The notes beneath the pieces are model-generated. The model was not told the origin of the DNA. It did not search any database and saw only the letters and a program-made list of their open reading frames with translations. 64,000 nt of DNA from Megalopta genalis (lineage: Eukaryota > Arthropoda > Insecta > Hymenoptera > Halictidae): NCBI RefSeq assembly GCF_051020955.1, contig NW_027476268.1:186001-250000 (forward strand), read 5' to 3'. Every line of letters starts with the position of its first letter. Within the stretch, counting starts at the first letter, position 1. A program made the position numbers and the translations under genes. Positions 40,061-53,625 of the stretch are shown in pieces.

Positions 40061-40500
40061 AGCATGTATATAGCATGGATTTGAAGCTAAATCATGTGTT
40101 ACGCTTGAATTTGAAGCTAAACCTTCTACAATCGCATTGATTTGAAGCTAAATCATGTGTCTCGCATGGAATTGAAACTACCTCGTTTGTTCCTACAGCT
40201 TTTGAAGCTATATCACTTATATCGCAAGTATTTGAAGCTAAATCATATGTGTCGCATGGATTTGAAGCTGAATCTACTATATGGAATTGATTTGAAGCTA
40301 AATCTTGTGTATCGCATGGATTTGAAGCTTAACTTTCTACATCGCATTGATTTGAAGCTAAAGCATGTATATAGCATGGATTTGAAGCTAACTCGTTTGT
40401 TTCGCATGCAGTTGTAGCTAAATAATGTATATCACAAGCATTTGTAGCTAAACCATTTGTTTTGCATGGATTTGAAGCTAAGCCTTCTACTTCGCATTCA
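40061..40500. repeat. Units between E2 and E3 related to family G
   Basis: This short stretch contains the TCTACTATATGGAATTG unit, the GAAGCTTAACTTTC unit and the AGCATGTATATAGCATGG unit in the order also found in family G (near 46,835-46,940). A one-base insertion (CTACAATCGC) lies near 40,130. It links the E and G parts of the array. Confidence 0.75.
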
Positions 40501-41500
40501 TTTGAAGCTAAATCATGTGTTTCGTATGGATTTGAAGCTAAACCTTCTACATCGCATTGGTTTGCAGCTAAATCATGTGTTTCGCATGGATTTGAAGCTA
40601 AACATTCTACATTGTATTGATTTGCAGCTGATTCATGTGTTTCGCATGGATTTGAAGCTAACTCGTTCGTTTCGCCTGTATTCGAAGCTATATCACTTAT
40701 ATCGCAAATATTTGAAGCTAAATCATGTGTTACACTTGGATATGAAGCTAAACCTTCTACATCGCATTGATTTGAAGCTAAATCATGTGTCTCGCATGGA
40801 ATTGAAGCTACCTCGTTTGTTCCTACAGCTTTTGAAGCTATATCACTTATATCGCAAGTATTTGAAGCTAAATCATATGTGTCGCATGGATTTGAAGCTG
40901 AACCTAATACATCGCATTGATTTGAAGCTAAATCTTGTGTATCGCATGGATTTGAAGCTAAACCTTCTACATCGCATTTATTTGAAGCTAAACCTTCTAT
41001 ATTCCATTGATTTGAAGCTAAACCATCTACCTGTTATAGATTTTAAGCAAACCTTCTACATCGCATTGATTTGAAGATAAATCGTGTGTTTCGCATGGAT
41101 TTGAAGCTAAACCTTCTACATTGCATTGATTTGCAGCTGATTCATGTGTTTCGCATGGATTTGAAGCTAACTCGTTCGTTTCGCCTGTATTCGAAGCTAT
41201 ATCACTTGTATCGCAAATATTTGAAGCTAAATCATGTGTTACACTTGGATATGAAGCTAAACCTTCTACATCGCATTGATTTGAAGCTAAATCATGTGTC
41301 TCGCATGGAATTGAAGCTACCTCGTTTGTTCCTACAGCTATTGAAGCTATATCACTTATATCGCAAGTATTTGAAGCTAAATCATATGTGTCTCATGGAT
41401 TTGAAGCTGAACCTAATACATCGCATTGATTTGAAGCTAAATCTTGTGTATCGCATGGATTTGAAGCTAAACCTTCTACATCGCATTGATTTGAAGCTAA
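40501..41500. repeat. Family E block, copy E3
   Basis: It has the same unit order as E2 (offset 1440), including the AAGCAAACC frameshifting deletion near 41,046 and the CTTGTATCGC variant near 41,205, which E2 shares (near 39,765) but E1 does not. E2 and E3 are therefore closer to each other than to E1. Confidence 0.86.
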
Positions 41501-44500
41501 ACCTTCTATATTCCATTGATTTGAAGCTAAACCATCTACCTCTTATAGATTTGAAGCAAACCTTCTACATCGCATTGATTTGAAAATAAATCGTGTGTTT
41601 CGCATGGATTTGAAGCTAACTCGTTAGTTTCGCATGCAGTTGTAGCTAAATAATGTATATCACAAGTATTTGTAGCTAAGCCATTTCTTTCGCATGGACT
41701 TGAAGCTACGCCTTCTACTTCGCATTGATTTGAAGCTAAATCATTTGTTTCGCATGGAATTGAAGCCACCTCGTTTGTTCCTCCAACTTTTGAAGCTATA
41801 TCACTTATATCGCAAGTATTTGAAGCTAAATCATATGTGTCGCATGGATTTGAAGCTGAACCTTCTACATCGCATTGATTGGAAGCTAAATCTTGTGTAT
41901 CGCATGGATTTGAAGCTAAACCTTCCACATCACATTGATTAGCAGCTATATCATGTGTTTCGCATGGATTTGAAGCTAACTCGTTCGTTTTGCCTGCAGT
42001 TGAATCTACATCACTTATATCGCAAGTGTTTGAAGATAAATCATGTGTATCGCGTGGATTTTTAAGCTAACTCGTTTGATTAGTCTGCATTTGAAGCTAT
42101 ATCACTTATACCCCAAGTGTTTGAAGCTAAATCATTTGTTTCGCGTGGATTTGAAGCTAAACCTTCTACATCGCATTGATTAGAAGCTAAATCATGTGTC
42201 TCGCATGGATTTGAAGCTAACTCGTTCGTTTCCCCTGCATCTGAAGCTGTATCACTTATATCACAAGTATCTGAAGCTAAATCATTTGTGTCGCATGGAT
42301 TTGAATCTGAGCCTTGTACTTCGAGTTGATTTGCAGCTAAATCATGTGTTTCGCATGGATTTGAAGCTAAACCTTCTACATCGCATTGATTTGCAGCTAA
42401 ATCATGAGTTTCGCATGGACTTGAAGCTAACTCGTTTGTTTCGCATGCAGATGAAGCTATATCCGAAGTGTTTGAAGCTCAATCGTTTGTTCCGCATGGA
42501 TTTGAAGCTAATCCTTCTACTTCGCACGGATTTGAAGCTACATCATGTGTATCGCGTGGATTTTGAAGCTAACTCATTTGATTCGTCTGCATTTGAAGCT
42601 ATTTCAATTATATCCCAAGTGTTTGAAGCTAAATCATTTGTTTCGCGTTGATTTGAAGCTATACCATCTACATCGCATTGATTTGCAGCTAAATCATGTG
42701 TTTCGCATGGATTTGAAGCTAAACCTTCTACATCGCATTGATTTGCAGCTGAATCATGTGTTTCGCATGGATTTGAAGTTACCTCGTTTGTTCCTACAGC
42801 TTTTGAAGCTATATCACTTATATCGCAAGTATTTGAAGCTAAATCATATGTGTCGCATGGATTTGAAGCTGAACCTACTACATCGCATTGATTTGAAGCT
42901 AAATCTTGTGTATCGCATGGATTTTAAGCTATACCTTCCACATCGCATTGATTTGAAGCTAAATCATGTGTATCGCATGGATTTGAAGCTAACTCGTTAG
43001 TTTCGCATGCAGTTGTAGCTAAATAATGTATATCACAAGTATTTGTAGCTAAACCATTTGTTTCGCATGGATTTGAAGCTACGCCTTCTACTTCGCATTG
43101 ATTTGAAGCTAAAGCATTTGTTTCGCATGGATTTGAATCTAAGCCTTGTCCATCGAATTGATTTGAAGCTAAAACATGTGTTTCGTTTGGATTTGAAGCT
43201 AAACCTTCTACATCGCATTGATTTGAAGCTAAATCATGTGTCTCGCATGGAATTGAAGCTACCTCGTATGTTCCTACAGCTTTTGAAGCTATATCACTTA
43301 TATCGCAAGTATTTGAAGCTAAATCATATGTGTCGCGCGGATTTAAAGCTAAACCTTCTACATCGCACTGATTAGGAGCTAAATCATGCGTTTCGAATTT
43401 ATTTGAAGCTAACTCGATTGTGTCGCCTGCATTTGAAGCTATATCATATATATCGCAAGTATTTGAAGCTAAATCATGTGTTACGCTTGGATTTGAAGAT
43501 AACTCGTCTGTTTCGCATGCAGTTGGAGCTGAATCATGTATCTCACTAGTCCTTTTATCTGAATCATGTACTTCGCATGAATTTGAAGCTAAACCATGTG
43601 TTTCGCTTGAATTTAAAGCTACATCATGTGTTTCGGTTTCGATTTGAAGCTCACTCGCTTGTTTCGCCTGCATTTGAAACTATATTACTTATATCGCAAG
43701 TATTTGAATCTGAATCATTTGTATCGCATGGTTTCGAAGATAAGGCTTCTACTTCGCATTCATTTGAAGCTAAATCATGTATATCACCAGTATTCGAAGC
43801 TAAACCATTTGTTTCGCATTGATTTGGAGCAAAGCCTTCTACTTCGCATTGATTTGAAGCTATATCACTTATATCGCATGTATTTGAAACTAAGTCATGT
43901 GTTTCGCACGCATTTGAAGCTAACTCGTTTGTTTGGCATGCAGTTGAAGCTAAATCATGTATATCACAAGTATTAGAAGCTAAACTATTTGTTTCGCATT
44001 TATTTTGAGCTAAGCCTTCTACTTCGCATAGATTTGTAATTAACTGATGTGTTTGATTTGGATTTGAAGCTAACTCCTTTGTTTCGCAAGCTGTTGAAGC
44101 TAAATTATGTATATCACAAGTATTTGAAGCAGCACCATTTGTTTCGCATGAATATCAAGCTAAACCATGCGTTTCGCATGAATTTGAAGCTAAATCACGT
44201 GTTTCGCATTGATTTGAAGAGAAACAAGGTGTTTCGCATGGATTTGAAGCTAACTCGTTCGTCTCGCCTGCATTTGAAGCTATATCACTTATATCGCAAG
44301 TATCTGAAGCTAAATCATGTGTTACGCTTGAATTTGAAGCTAAACATTCTACATCGTATTGATTTGAAGTTGAATCATGTGTTTCGCGTGGATTTGAAGC
44401 TAACTCATTTGTCTCTCCTGCATTTGAAGCTATATTACTTATATCGCAAGTATTTGAATGTAAATCATTTGTTTCGCGCGGATATGAAGCTAAACCTTCT

Positions 44501-44820
44501 ACATCGCATTGGTTTGAAGCTAAATCATGTGTTTAGCATGTATTTGAAGCTAACTCGTTTGTTTCGCATGCAGTTGAATCTAAATCATGTATATCACAAG
44601 TAGTTGAAGCTAAGCCATTTGTTTCGCGTGCATTTGAAGCTAAATCATGCGTTTTGCTTCGATTTGAAGCTAACTGGTTGGTTTCGTCTGCGTTTGACGC
44701 TATATCACTTATATCGCAAGTATCTGAAGCTAAATTATATGTTTCAGATGGATTTGAAGCTAAACCGTCTACATTGCATTGATTTGCATCTAAACCATGT
44801 GTTTCGCATGGATTGGAAGC
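41501..44820. repeat. Heterogeneous and partly divergent unit stretch
   Basis: 41.5-43.4 kb holds familiar classes, with 31-base units near 42,056 (with a fifth T) and 42,558, and a copy of the AAGCATTTG cassette at 43,058. From 43.4 to 44.8 kb the units are the most varied in the window. Examples are CTCACTAGTCCTTTTATCTG near 43,541, TTTCGGTTTCGATTTG near 43,633, and units ending in GAATTT or TTTATTTTGAGC near 44,005. The 30-base period holds. No higher-order repeat is visible inside it. Confidence 0.82.
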
Positions 44821-47520
44821 TAAGCCTTCTACTTCGCATTGATTTGAAGCTAAATCATGTGTGTCGCATTGATTTGAAGCTAAATCATGTGTTTCGCGTG
44901 GACTTGAAGCTAACTGGTTGGTTTCGCATGCATTTGAAGCTGTATCCCTCATATTCGCAAGTATTTGAACCTAAATCATTCGATTCGCATGGCGTTAAAG
45001 CTAAGCCTTCTATTTCGCATTGATTTGAAGCTAAATCGTTTGTTTCGCTTGCATTTGAAGCTCTTTCATTTATACTGCAAGTATTTAAAGCTAAATCATT
45101 CGTTTCGCATGGATTTGAAGCTAAGCCTTCTAATACGCATTGTTTTGAATCTAAATCATGTGTTTCGCATGTATTTGAAGCTAACTCGTTTGTATCGAGT
45201 GCAGTTGAAGCTAAATCATATATATCCCAAGTATTTGAAGCTAAACAATTTCTATCGCATGGATTTGAAGATAAGCCTTCTATTTCGCATTGATTTGAAG
45301 CTAAATCATGTGTTTCGCATGTATTTGAAGCTAACTCGTTTGTTTCGAGTGCAGTTGAAGCTAAATCATGTATATCCCAAGTATTTGAAGCTAAACAATT
45401 TGTATCGCATGGATTTGCAGATAAGCCTTCTACTTCGCATTGATCTGAAGTTACATCATGTGTTTCGCATGGATTTGAATCTAACTCGTTTGCTTCGCCT
45501 GCAGTTGAAGCTATATCATTTATACCGCAAGCATTTGAAGGTAAATCATTTGTTTCGCATGGATATGAAGCTAACTTGTTTGTTTCGGATGCATTTGATG
45601 CTATATCACTTATATCGCAAGCATCTGAAGCTTAATCATTTGTTTCCCATGGATTTGAAGCTAAACCTTCTACATCGCATTGATTTGCAGCTAAATCATG
45701 TGTTTCGCATGGATTTGAAACTAACTCGTTCGTTGCGCATGCAGTTAAATCTAAATTACGTATATCACAATTAGTTCTAGCTAAACCATTTGTTTCGCAT
45801 GGATTTGAATCTAAGCCTTGTACATCGAGTTGATTTGAAGCTAAATCATGTGTTTCGCATGGATTTGAAGCTAACTCGATCGTTTCGCCTGTATTCGAAG
45901 CTATATCACTTATATCGCAAGTATTTGAAGCTAAATCATGTGTTACGCTTGAATTTGAAGCTAAACCTTCTACATCGCATTGATTTGAAGCTAAATCATG
46001 TGTCTCGCATGGAATTGAAACTACCTCGTTTGTTCCTACAGCTTTTGAAGCTATATCACTTATATCGCAAGTATTTGAAGCTAAATCATATGTGTCGCAT
46101 GGATTTGAAGCTGAACCTACTACATCGCATTGATTTGAAGCTAAATCTTGTGTATCGCATGGATTTGAAGCTTAACTTTCTACATCGCATTGATTTGAAG
46201 CTAAAGCATGTATATAGCATGGATTTGAAGCTAACTCGTTTGTTTCGCATGCAGTTGTAGCTAAATAATGTATATCACAAGCATTTGTAGCTAAACCATT
46301 TGTTTTGCATGGATTTGAAGCTAAGCCTTCTACTTCGCATTCATTTGAAGCTAAATCATGTGTTTCGTATGGATTTGAAGCTGAACCTTCTACATCGCAT
46401 TGATTTGAAGCTAAATCATGTGTCTCGCATGGAATTGAAGCTATCTCGTTTGTTCCCACAGCTTTTGAAGCTATATCACTTATATCGCAAGTATTTGAAG
46501 CTAAATCATATGTGTCGCATGGATTTGAAGCTGAACCTTCTACATCGCATTGATTTGAAGCTAAATCTTGTGTTTCGCATGGACTTGAAGCTAACTCGAT
46601 CGTTTCGCCTGTATTCGAAGCTATATCACTTATATCGCAAGTAATTGAAGCTAAATCATGTGTTACGCTTGAATTTGAAGCTAACCTTCTACATCGCATT
46701 GATTTGAAGCTAAATCATGTGTCTCGCATGGAATTGAAACTACCTCGTTTGTTCCTACAGCTTTTGAAGCTATATCACTTATATCGCAAGTATTTGAAGC
46801 TAAATCATATGTGTCGCATGGATTTGAAGCTGAATCTACTATATGGAATTGATTTGAAGCTAAATCTTGTGTATCGCATGGATTTGAAGCTTAACTTTCT
46901 ACATCGCATTGATTTGAAGCTAAAGCATGTATATAGCATGGATTTGAAGCTAACTCGTTTGTTTCGCATGCAGTTGTAGCTAAATAATGTATATCACAAG
47001 CATTTGTAGCTAAACCATTTGTTTTGCATGGATTTGAAGCTAAGCCTTCTACTTCGCATTCATTTGAAGCTAAATCATGTGTTTCGTATGGATTTGAAGC
47101 TGAACCTTCTACATCGCATTGATTTGAAGCTAAATCATGTGTCTCGCATGGAATTGAAACTACCTCGTTTGTTCCTACAGCTTTTGAAGCTATATCACTT
47201 ATATCGCAAGTATTTGAAGCTAAATCATATGTGTCGCATGGATTTGAAGCTGAACCTACTATATGGAATTGATTTGAAGCTAAATCTTGTGTATCGCATG
47301 GATTTGAAGCTTAACTTTCTACATCGCATTGATTTGAAGCTAAAGCATGTATATAGCATGGATTTGAAGCTAACTCGTTTGTTTCGCATGCAGTTGTAGC
47401 TAAATAATGTATATCACAAGCATTTGTAGCTAAACCATTTGTTTTGCATGGATTTGAAGCTAAGCCTTCTACTTCGCATTCATTTGAAGCTAAATCATTT
47501 GTTTCGCATGGATTTGAATC
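44821..47520. repeat. Family G higher-order repeat, copy G1 (2,700 bases)
   Basis: It matches 47,521 onwards at offset 2700 (90 units). It includes the CTCATATTCGC unit near 44,950 with one extra base, the CGAGTGCAG units near 45,198 and 45,347, and the CAATTAGTTCTAGC unit near 45,770. Two or three nested copies of a 420-720 base sub-block lie at its right end (46,300, 47,019 and 47,439 are equivalent points). A one-base deletion lies near 46,684. Confidence 0.88.
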
Positions 47521-50191
47521 TAAGCCTTCTACTTCGCATTGATTTGAAGCTAAATCATGTGTGTCGCATTGATTTGAAGCTAAATCATGTGTTTCGCGTG
47601 GACTTGAAGCTAACTGGTTGGTTTCGCATGCATTTGAAGCTGTATCCCTCATATTCGCAAGTATTTGAACCTAAATCATTCGATTCGCATGGCGTTAAAG
47701 CTAAGCCTTCTATTTCGCATTGATTTGAAGCTAAATCGTATGTTTCGCTTGCATTTGAAGCTCTTTCATTTATACTGCAAGTATTTAAAGCTAAATCATT
47801 CGTTTCGCATGGATTTGAAGCTAAGCCTTCTAATACGCATTGTTTTGAATCTAAATCATGTGTTTCGCATGTATTTGAAGCTAACTCGTTTGTATCGAGT
47901 GCAGTTGAAGCTAAATCATGTATATCCCAAGTATTTGAAGCTAAACAATTTCTATCGCATGGATTCGAAGATAAGCCTTCTATTTCGCATTGATTTGAAG
48001 CTAAATCATGTGTTTCGCATGTATTTGAAGCTAACTCGTTTGTTTCGAGTGCAGTTGAAGCTAAATCATGTATATCCCAAGTATTTGAAGCTAAACAATT
48101 TGTATCGCATGGATTTGCAGATAAGCCTTCTACTTCGCATTGATCTGAAGTTACATCATGTGTTTCGCATGGATTTGAATCTAACTCGTTTGCTTCGCCT
48201 GCAGTTGAAGCTATATCATTTATACCGCAAGCATTTGAAGGTAAATCATTTGTTTCGCATGGATATGAAGCTAACTTGTTTGTTTCGGATGCATTTGATG
48301 CTATATCACTTATATCGCAAGCATCTGAAGCTTAATCATTTGTTTCCCATGGATTTGAAGCTAAACCTTCTACATCGCATTGATTTGCAGCTAAATCATG
48401 TGTTTCGCATGGATTTGAAACTAACTCGTTCGTTGCGCATGCAGTTAAATCTAAATTACGTATATCACAATTAGTTCTAGCTAAACCATTTGTTTCGCAT
48501 GGATTTGAATCTAAGCCTTGTACATCGAGTTGATTTGAAGCTAAATCATGTGTTTCGCATGGATTTGAAGCTAACTCGTTCGTTTAACATGCAGTTAAAT
48601 CTAAATAACGTATATCACAAGGATTTGTGGCTAAACCATTTGATTCGCATGGATTTGAAGATAAGCCTTTTACTTCGCATTAATTGCAAGATAAATCACG
48701 TGTTTTGCATGGATTTGAAGCTAAACCTTCTACATCGCATTGATTTGAAGCTAAATCATGTGTATCGCATGCAGTTGAAGCTAAATCATGTCTTTCACAA
48801 GTATTTGAAGATGAACCATTTGAATTGCATTGATTTGAACCCGAGCCTTCTACTTCGCACTGATTTGCAGCTAAATAATGTGTTTCTCATGGATTTGAAG
48901 CTAAACCTTCTACATTGAATTGATTTGCAGCTGAGTCATGTGTTTCGCATGGATTTGAAGCTAACTCGATCGTTTCGCCTGTATTCGAAGCTATATCACT
49001 TATATCGCAAGTATTTGAAGCTAAATCATGTGTTACGCTTGAATTTGAAGCTAAACCTTCTACATCGCATTGATTTGAAGCTAAATCATGTGTCTCGCAT
49101 GGAATTGAAACTACCTCGTTTGTTCCTACAGCTTTTGAAGCTATATCACTTATATCGCAAGTATTTGAAGCTAAATCATATGTGTCGCATGGATTTGAAG
49201 CTGAACCTACTACATCGCATTGATTTGAAGCTAAAACTTGTGTATCGCATGGATTTGAAGCTTAACTTTCTACATCGCATTGATTTGAAGCTAAAGCATG
49301 TATATAGCATGGATTTGAAGCTAACTCGTTTGTTTCGCATGCAGTTGTAGCTAAATAATGTATATCACAAGCATTTGTAGCTAAACCATTTGTTTTGCAT
49401 GGATTTGAAGCTAAGCCTTCTACTTCGCATTCATTTGAAGCTAAATCATGTGTTTCGTATGGATTTGAAGCTGAACCTTCTACATCGCATTGATTTGAAG
49501 CTAAATCATGTGTCTCGCATGGGATTGAAGCTATCTCGTTTGTTCCCACAGCTTTTGAAGCTATATCACTTATATCGCAAGTATTTGAAGCTAAATCATA
49601 TGTGTCGCATGGATTTGAAGCTGAACCTTCTACATCGCATTGATTTGAAGCTAAATCTTGTGTTTCGCATGGACTTGAAGCTAACTCGATCGTTTCGCCT
49701 GTATTCGAAGCTATATCACTTATATCGCAAGTAATTGAAGCTAAATCATGTGTTACGCTTGAATTTGAAGCTAAACCTTCTACATCGCATTGATTTGAAG
49801 CTAAATCATGTGTCTCGCATGGAATTGAAACTACCTCGTTTGTTCCTACAGCTTTTGAAGCTATATCACTTATATCGCAAGTATTTGAAGCTAAATCATA
49901 TGTGTCGCATGGATTTGAAGCTGAACCTACTATATGGAATTGATTTGAAGCTAAATCTTGTGTATCGCATGGATTTGAAGCTTAACTTTCTACATCGCAT
50001 TGATTTGAAGCTAAAGCATGTATATAGCATGGATTTGAAGCTAACTCGTTTGTTTCGCATGCAGTTGTAGCTAAATAATGTATATCACAAGCATTTGTAG
50101 CTAAACCATTTGTTTTGCATGGATTTGAAGCTAAGCCTTCTACTTCGCATTCATTTGAAGCTAAATCATTTGTTTCGCATGGATTTGAATC
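47521..50191. repeat. Family G higher-order repeat, copy G2 (2,671 bases)
   Basis: Compared with G1 it carries a 390-base insertion (13 units) at about 48,571-48,960, with GTTTAACATGCAG and AAGGATTTGTGGC units. It lacks one 14-unit sub-block (420 bases, 419 in G1 because of the deletion near 46,684). 2700 + 390 - 419 equals its length exactly. It is otherwise nearly identical to G1. Confidence 0.88.
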
Positions 50192-52060
50192 TAAGCCTTC
50201 TACTTCGCATTGATTTGAAGCTAAATCATGTGTGTCGCATTGATTTGAAGCTAAATCATGTGTTTCGCGTGGACTTGAAGCTAACTGGTTGGTTTCGCAT
50301 GCATTTGAAGCTGTATCCCTCATATTCGCAAGTATTTGAACCTAAATCATTCGATTCGCATGGCGTTAAAGCTAAGCCTTCTATTTCGCATTGATTTGAA
50401 GCTAAATCGTATGTTTCGCTTGCATTTGAAGCTCTTTCATTTATACTGCAAGTATTTAAAGCTAAATCATTCGTTTCGCATGGATTTGAAGCTAAGCCTT
50501 CTAATACGCAATGTTTTGAACCTAAATCATGTGTTTCGCATGTATTTGAAGCTAACTCGTTTGTATCGAGTGCAGTTGAAGCTAAATCATGTATATCCCA
50601 TGTATTTGAAGCTAAACAATTTCTATCGCATGGATTCGAAGATAAGCCTTCTATTTCGCATTGATTTGAAGCTAAATCATGTGTTTCGCATGTATTTGAA
50701 GCTAACTCGTTTGTTTCGAGTGCAGTTGAAGCTAAATCATGTATATCCCAAGTATTTGAAGCTAAACAATTTGTATCGCATGGATTTGCAGATAAGCCTT
50801 CTACTTCGCATTGATCTGAAGTTACATCATGTGTTTCGCATGGATTTGAATCTAACTCGTTTGCTTCGCCTGCAGTTGAAGCTATATCATTTATACCGCA
50901 AGCATTTGAAGGTAAATCATTTGTTTCGCATGGATATGAAGCTAACTTGTTTGTTTCGGATGCATTTGATGCTATATCACTTATATCGCAAGCATCTGAA
51001 GCTTAATCATTTGTTTCCCATGGATTTGAAGCTAAACCTTCTACATCGCATTGATTTGCAGCTAAATCATGTGTTTCGCATGGATTTGAAACTAACTCGT
51101 TCGTTGCGCATGCAGTTAAATCTAAATTACGTATATCACAATTAGTTCTAGCTAAACCATTTGTTTCGCATGGATTTGAATCTAAGCCTTGTACATCGAG
51201 TTGATTTGAAGCTAAATCATGTGTTTCGCATGGATTTGAAGCTAACTCGTTCGTTTAACATGCAGTTAAATCTAAATAACGTATATCACAAGGATTTGTG
51301 GCTAAACCATTTGATTCGCATGGATTTGAAGATAAGCCTTTTACTTCGCATTAATTGCAAGATAAATCACGTGTTTTGCATGGATTTGAAGCTAAACCTT
51401 CTACATCGCATTGATTTGAAGCTAAATCATGTGTATCGCATGCAGTTGAAGCTAAATCATGTCTTTCACAAGTATTTGAAGATGAACCATTTGAATTGCA
51501 TTGATTTGAACCCGAGCCTTCTACTTCGCACTGATTTGCAGCTAAATAATGTGTTTCTAATGGATTTGAAGCTAAACCTTCTACATTGAATTGATTTGCA
51601 GCTGAGTCATGTGTTTCGCATGGATTTGAAGCTAACTCGATCGTTTCGCCTGTATTCGAAGCTATATCACATATATCGCAAGTATTTGAAGCTAAATCAT
51701 GTGTTACGCTTGAATTTGAAGCTAAACCTTCTACATCGCATTGATTTGAAGCTAAATCATGTGTCTCGCATGGAATTGAAACTACCTCGTTTGTTCCTAC
51801 AGCTTTTGAAGCTATATCACTTATATCGCAAGTATTTGAAGCTAAATCATATGTGTCGCATGGATTTGAAGCTGAACCTACTACATCGCATTGATTTGAA
51901 GCTAAATCTTGTGTATCGCATGGATTTGAAGCTTAACTTTCTACATCGCATTGATTTGAAGCTAAAGCATGTATATAGCATGGATTTGAAGCTAACTCGT
52001 TTGTTTCGCATGCAGTTGTAGCTAAATAATGTATATCACAAGCATTTGTAGCTAAACCAT
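50192..52060. repeat. Family G higher-order repeat, truncated copy G3
   Basis: It follows G2 at offset 2671 up to about 52,060, including the 390-base insertion that G1 lacks, so G2 and G3 share the more recent ancestor. Small differences include GATATATC near 51,670 for CTTATATC, CCCATGTATT near 50,600 for CCCAAGTATT, and TTTCTAATGG near 51,554 for TTTCTCATGG. Beyond 52,060 the order changes to units not seen elsewhere. Confidence 0.88.
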
Positions 52061-53625
52061 TTGTTTCGCATGGATTTGAAGCTAAGCGTACTACTTCGAA
52101 TTGTTTTGAAGCTAAATCATTTGTTTCGAATGGATTTGAAGCTAACTCGTTTGTTTCGCATGCAGTTGAAGCTAAATTATGTATGGCGAAAATATTTGAA
52201 GCTAAACCATTTTTTTCGCATGGATTTGAAGCTAAGCGTACTACTTCGCATTGATTTGAAGCTAAATCATGTGTTTCACATGGATTTGTAGCTAACTCGT
52301 TTGTTTCGCCTGGATTTGAATCTATATTATTTATATCGCAAGTATTTGAATCTAAACCATCTGTTACGCATGGATTATAAGCTAACTCGTTTGTTTCGCC
52401 TGCATTTGAAGCTACAATAATTATATTCGCAAGTACTTTAAGCTAATCCATTTGTTTCGCTAGGATTTGAAGCTAAACTTTCCACTTCGCATTGATTTGA
52501 AATTAAATCATGTATTTCGTTTGGAGTTGAAGCTAACTCTGTTTCGAATGCAGTTGAAGCTAAATCATGTATATAACAATTATTTGAAGCTAAACCATTT
52601 TTTTCTCATGTATTTAAAGCTAAGCCTACCACTTCGCATTGATTTGCAGTTAGATCTTGTGTTTCCATTGGGTGTGAAGCTAAATCGATTGTTTCGCATG
52701 CAGCTGAAGCTAAATCATGTATGTCACAATTATATCAAGCTAAATAATTCGTTTCGCATGGATTTGAAGCTAAGCCTTATACTTCGCATGAATTTGAAGC
52801 TAAATCATGTGTTTCGCATGGATTTGAAGCTAAGTCCTTTGTTTCGCCTGCATTTGAAGCTGTATCCCTTATATTCGCAAGTATTTGAAGCTAAGCCATT
52901 TGTTTCGCATGGAATTGAAGCCACCTCGTTTGTTCCTCCAGCTTTTGTAGTTATATCACTTATATCGCAAGTATTTGAAGCTAAATCATATGTGTCGCAT
53001 GGATTTGAAGCTGAACCTTCTACATCGCATTGATTTGAAGCTAAATCTTGTGTATCGCATGGATTTGAAGCTAAACCTTCTACATCACATTGATTTGCAG
53101 CTAAATCATGTGTTTCGCATGGATTTGAAGCTAACTCGTTCGTTACGCATGCAGTTAAATCTAAATAACGTATATCACAAGTATGTGAAGCTAAACCATT
53201 TGATTCGCATGGATTTGAAGCTAAGCCTTCTACTTCGCATTAATTGGAAGAAAAATCACGTGTTTTGCGTGGATTTGAAGCTGAGCCTTCTACTTCGCAT
53301 TCATCTGAAGCTAAATCATTTGTTTCGCATGGATTTGAATCTAAGCCTTGCCCTTCGAATTGATTTGAAGCTAAATCATGTGTTTCGTATGGATTTGAAG
53401 CTAAACCTTCTACATCGCATTGATTTGCAGCTAAATCATGTGTTTCGCATGGATTTGAAGCTAAACCTTCTACATTGCATTGATTTGCAGCTGATTCATG
53501 TGATTGGCATGGATTTGAAGCTAACTCGTTCTTTTCGCCTGTATTCGAAGCTATATCACTTATATCGCAAATATTTGAAGCTAAATCATGTGTTACACTT
53601 GGATATGAAGCTAAACCTTCTACAT
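52061..53625. repeat. Divergent units between families G and I
   Basis: From 52.06 to about 52.9 kb the units differ from the rest of the window, for example AGCGTACTACTTCG near 52,085 and 52,235, GTATGGCGAAAATATTTG near 52,181, and CCATTGGGTGTGAAGC near 52,663. Irregular lengths occur (AACTCTGTTTCG near 52,534 lacks three bases; ATATTCGCAAG near 52,871 has one extra). From 52.9 kb the familiar classes return. Confidence 0.8.

Noticed and set aside
42924..43673. Minus-strand frame of 249 codons with more varied residues as a gene end
   Set aside because: It remains the same repeat, its first codons come from satellite units, and no unique sequence or stop-codon context suggests a true terminus.
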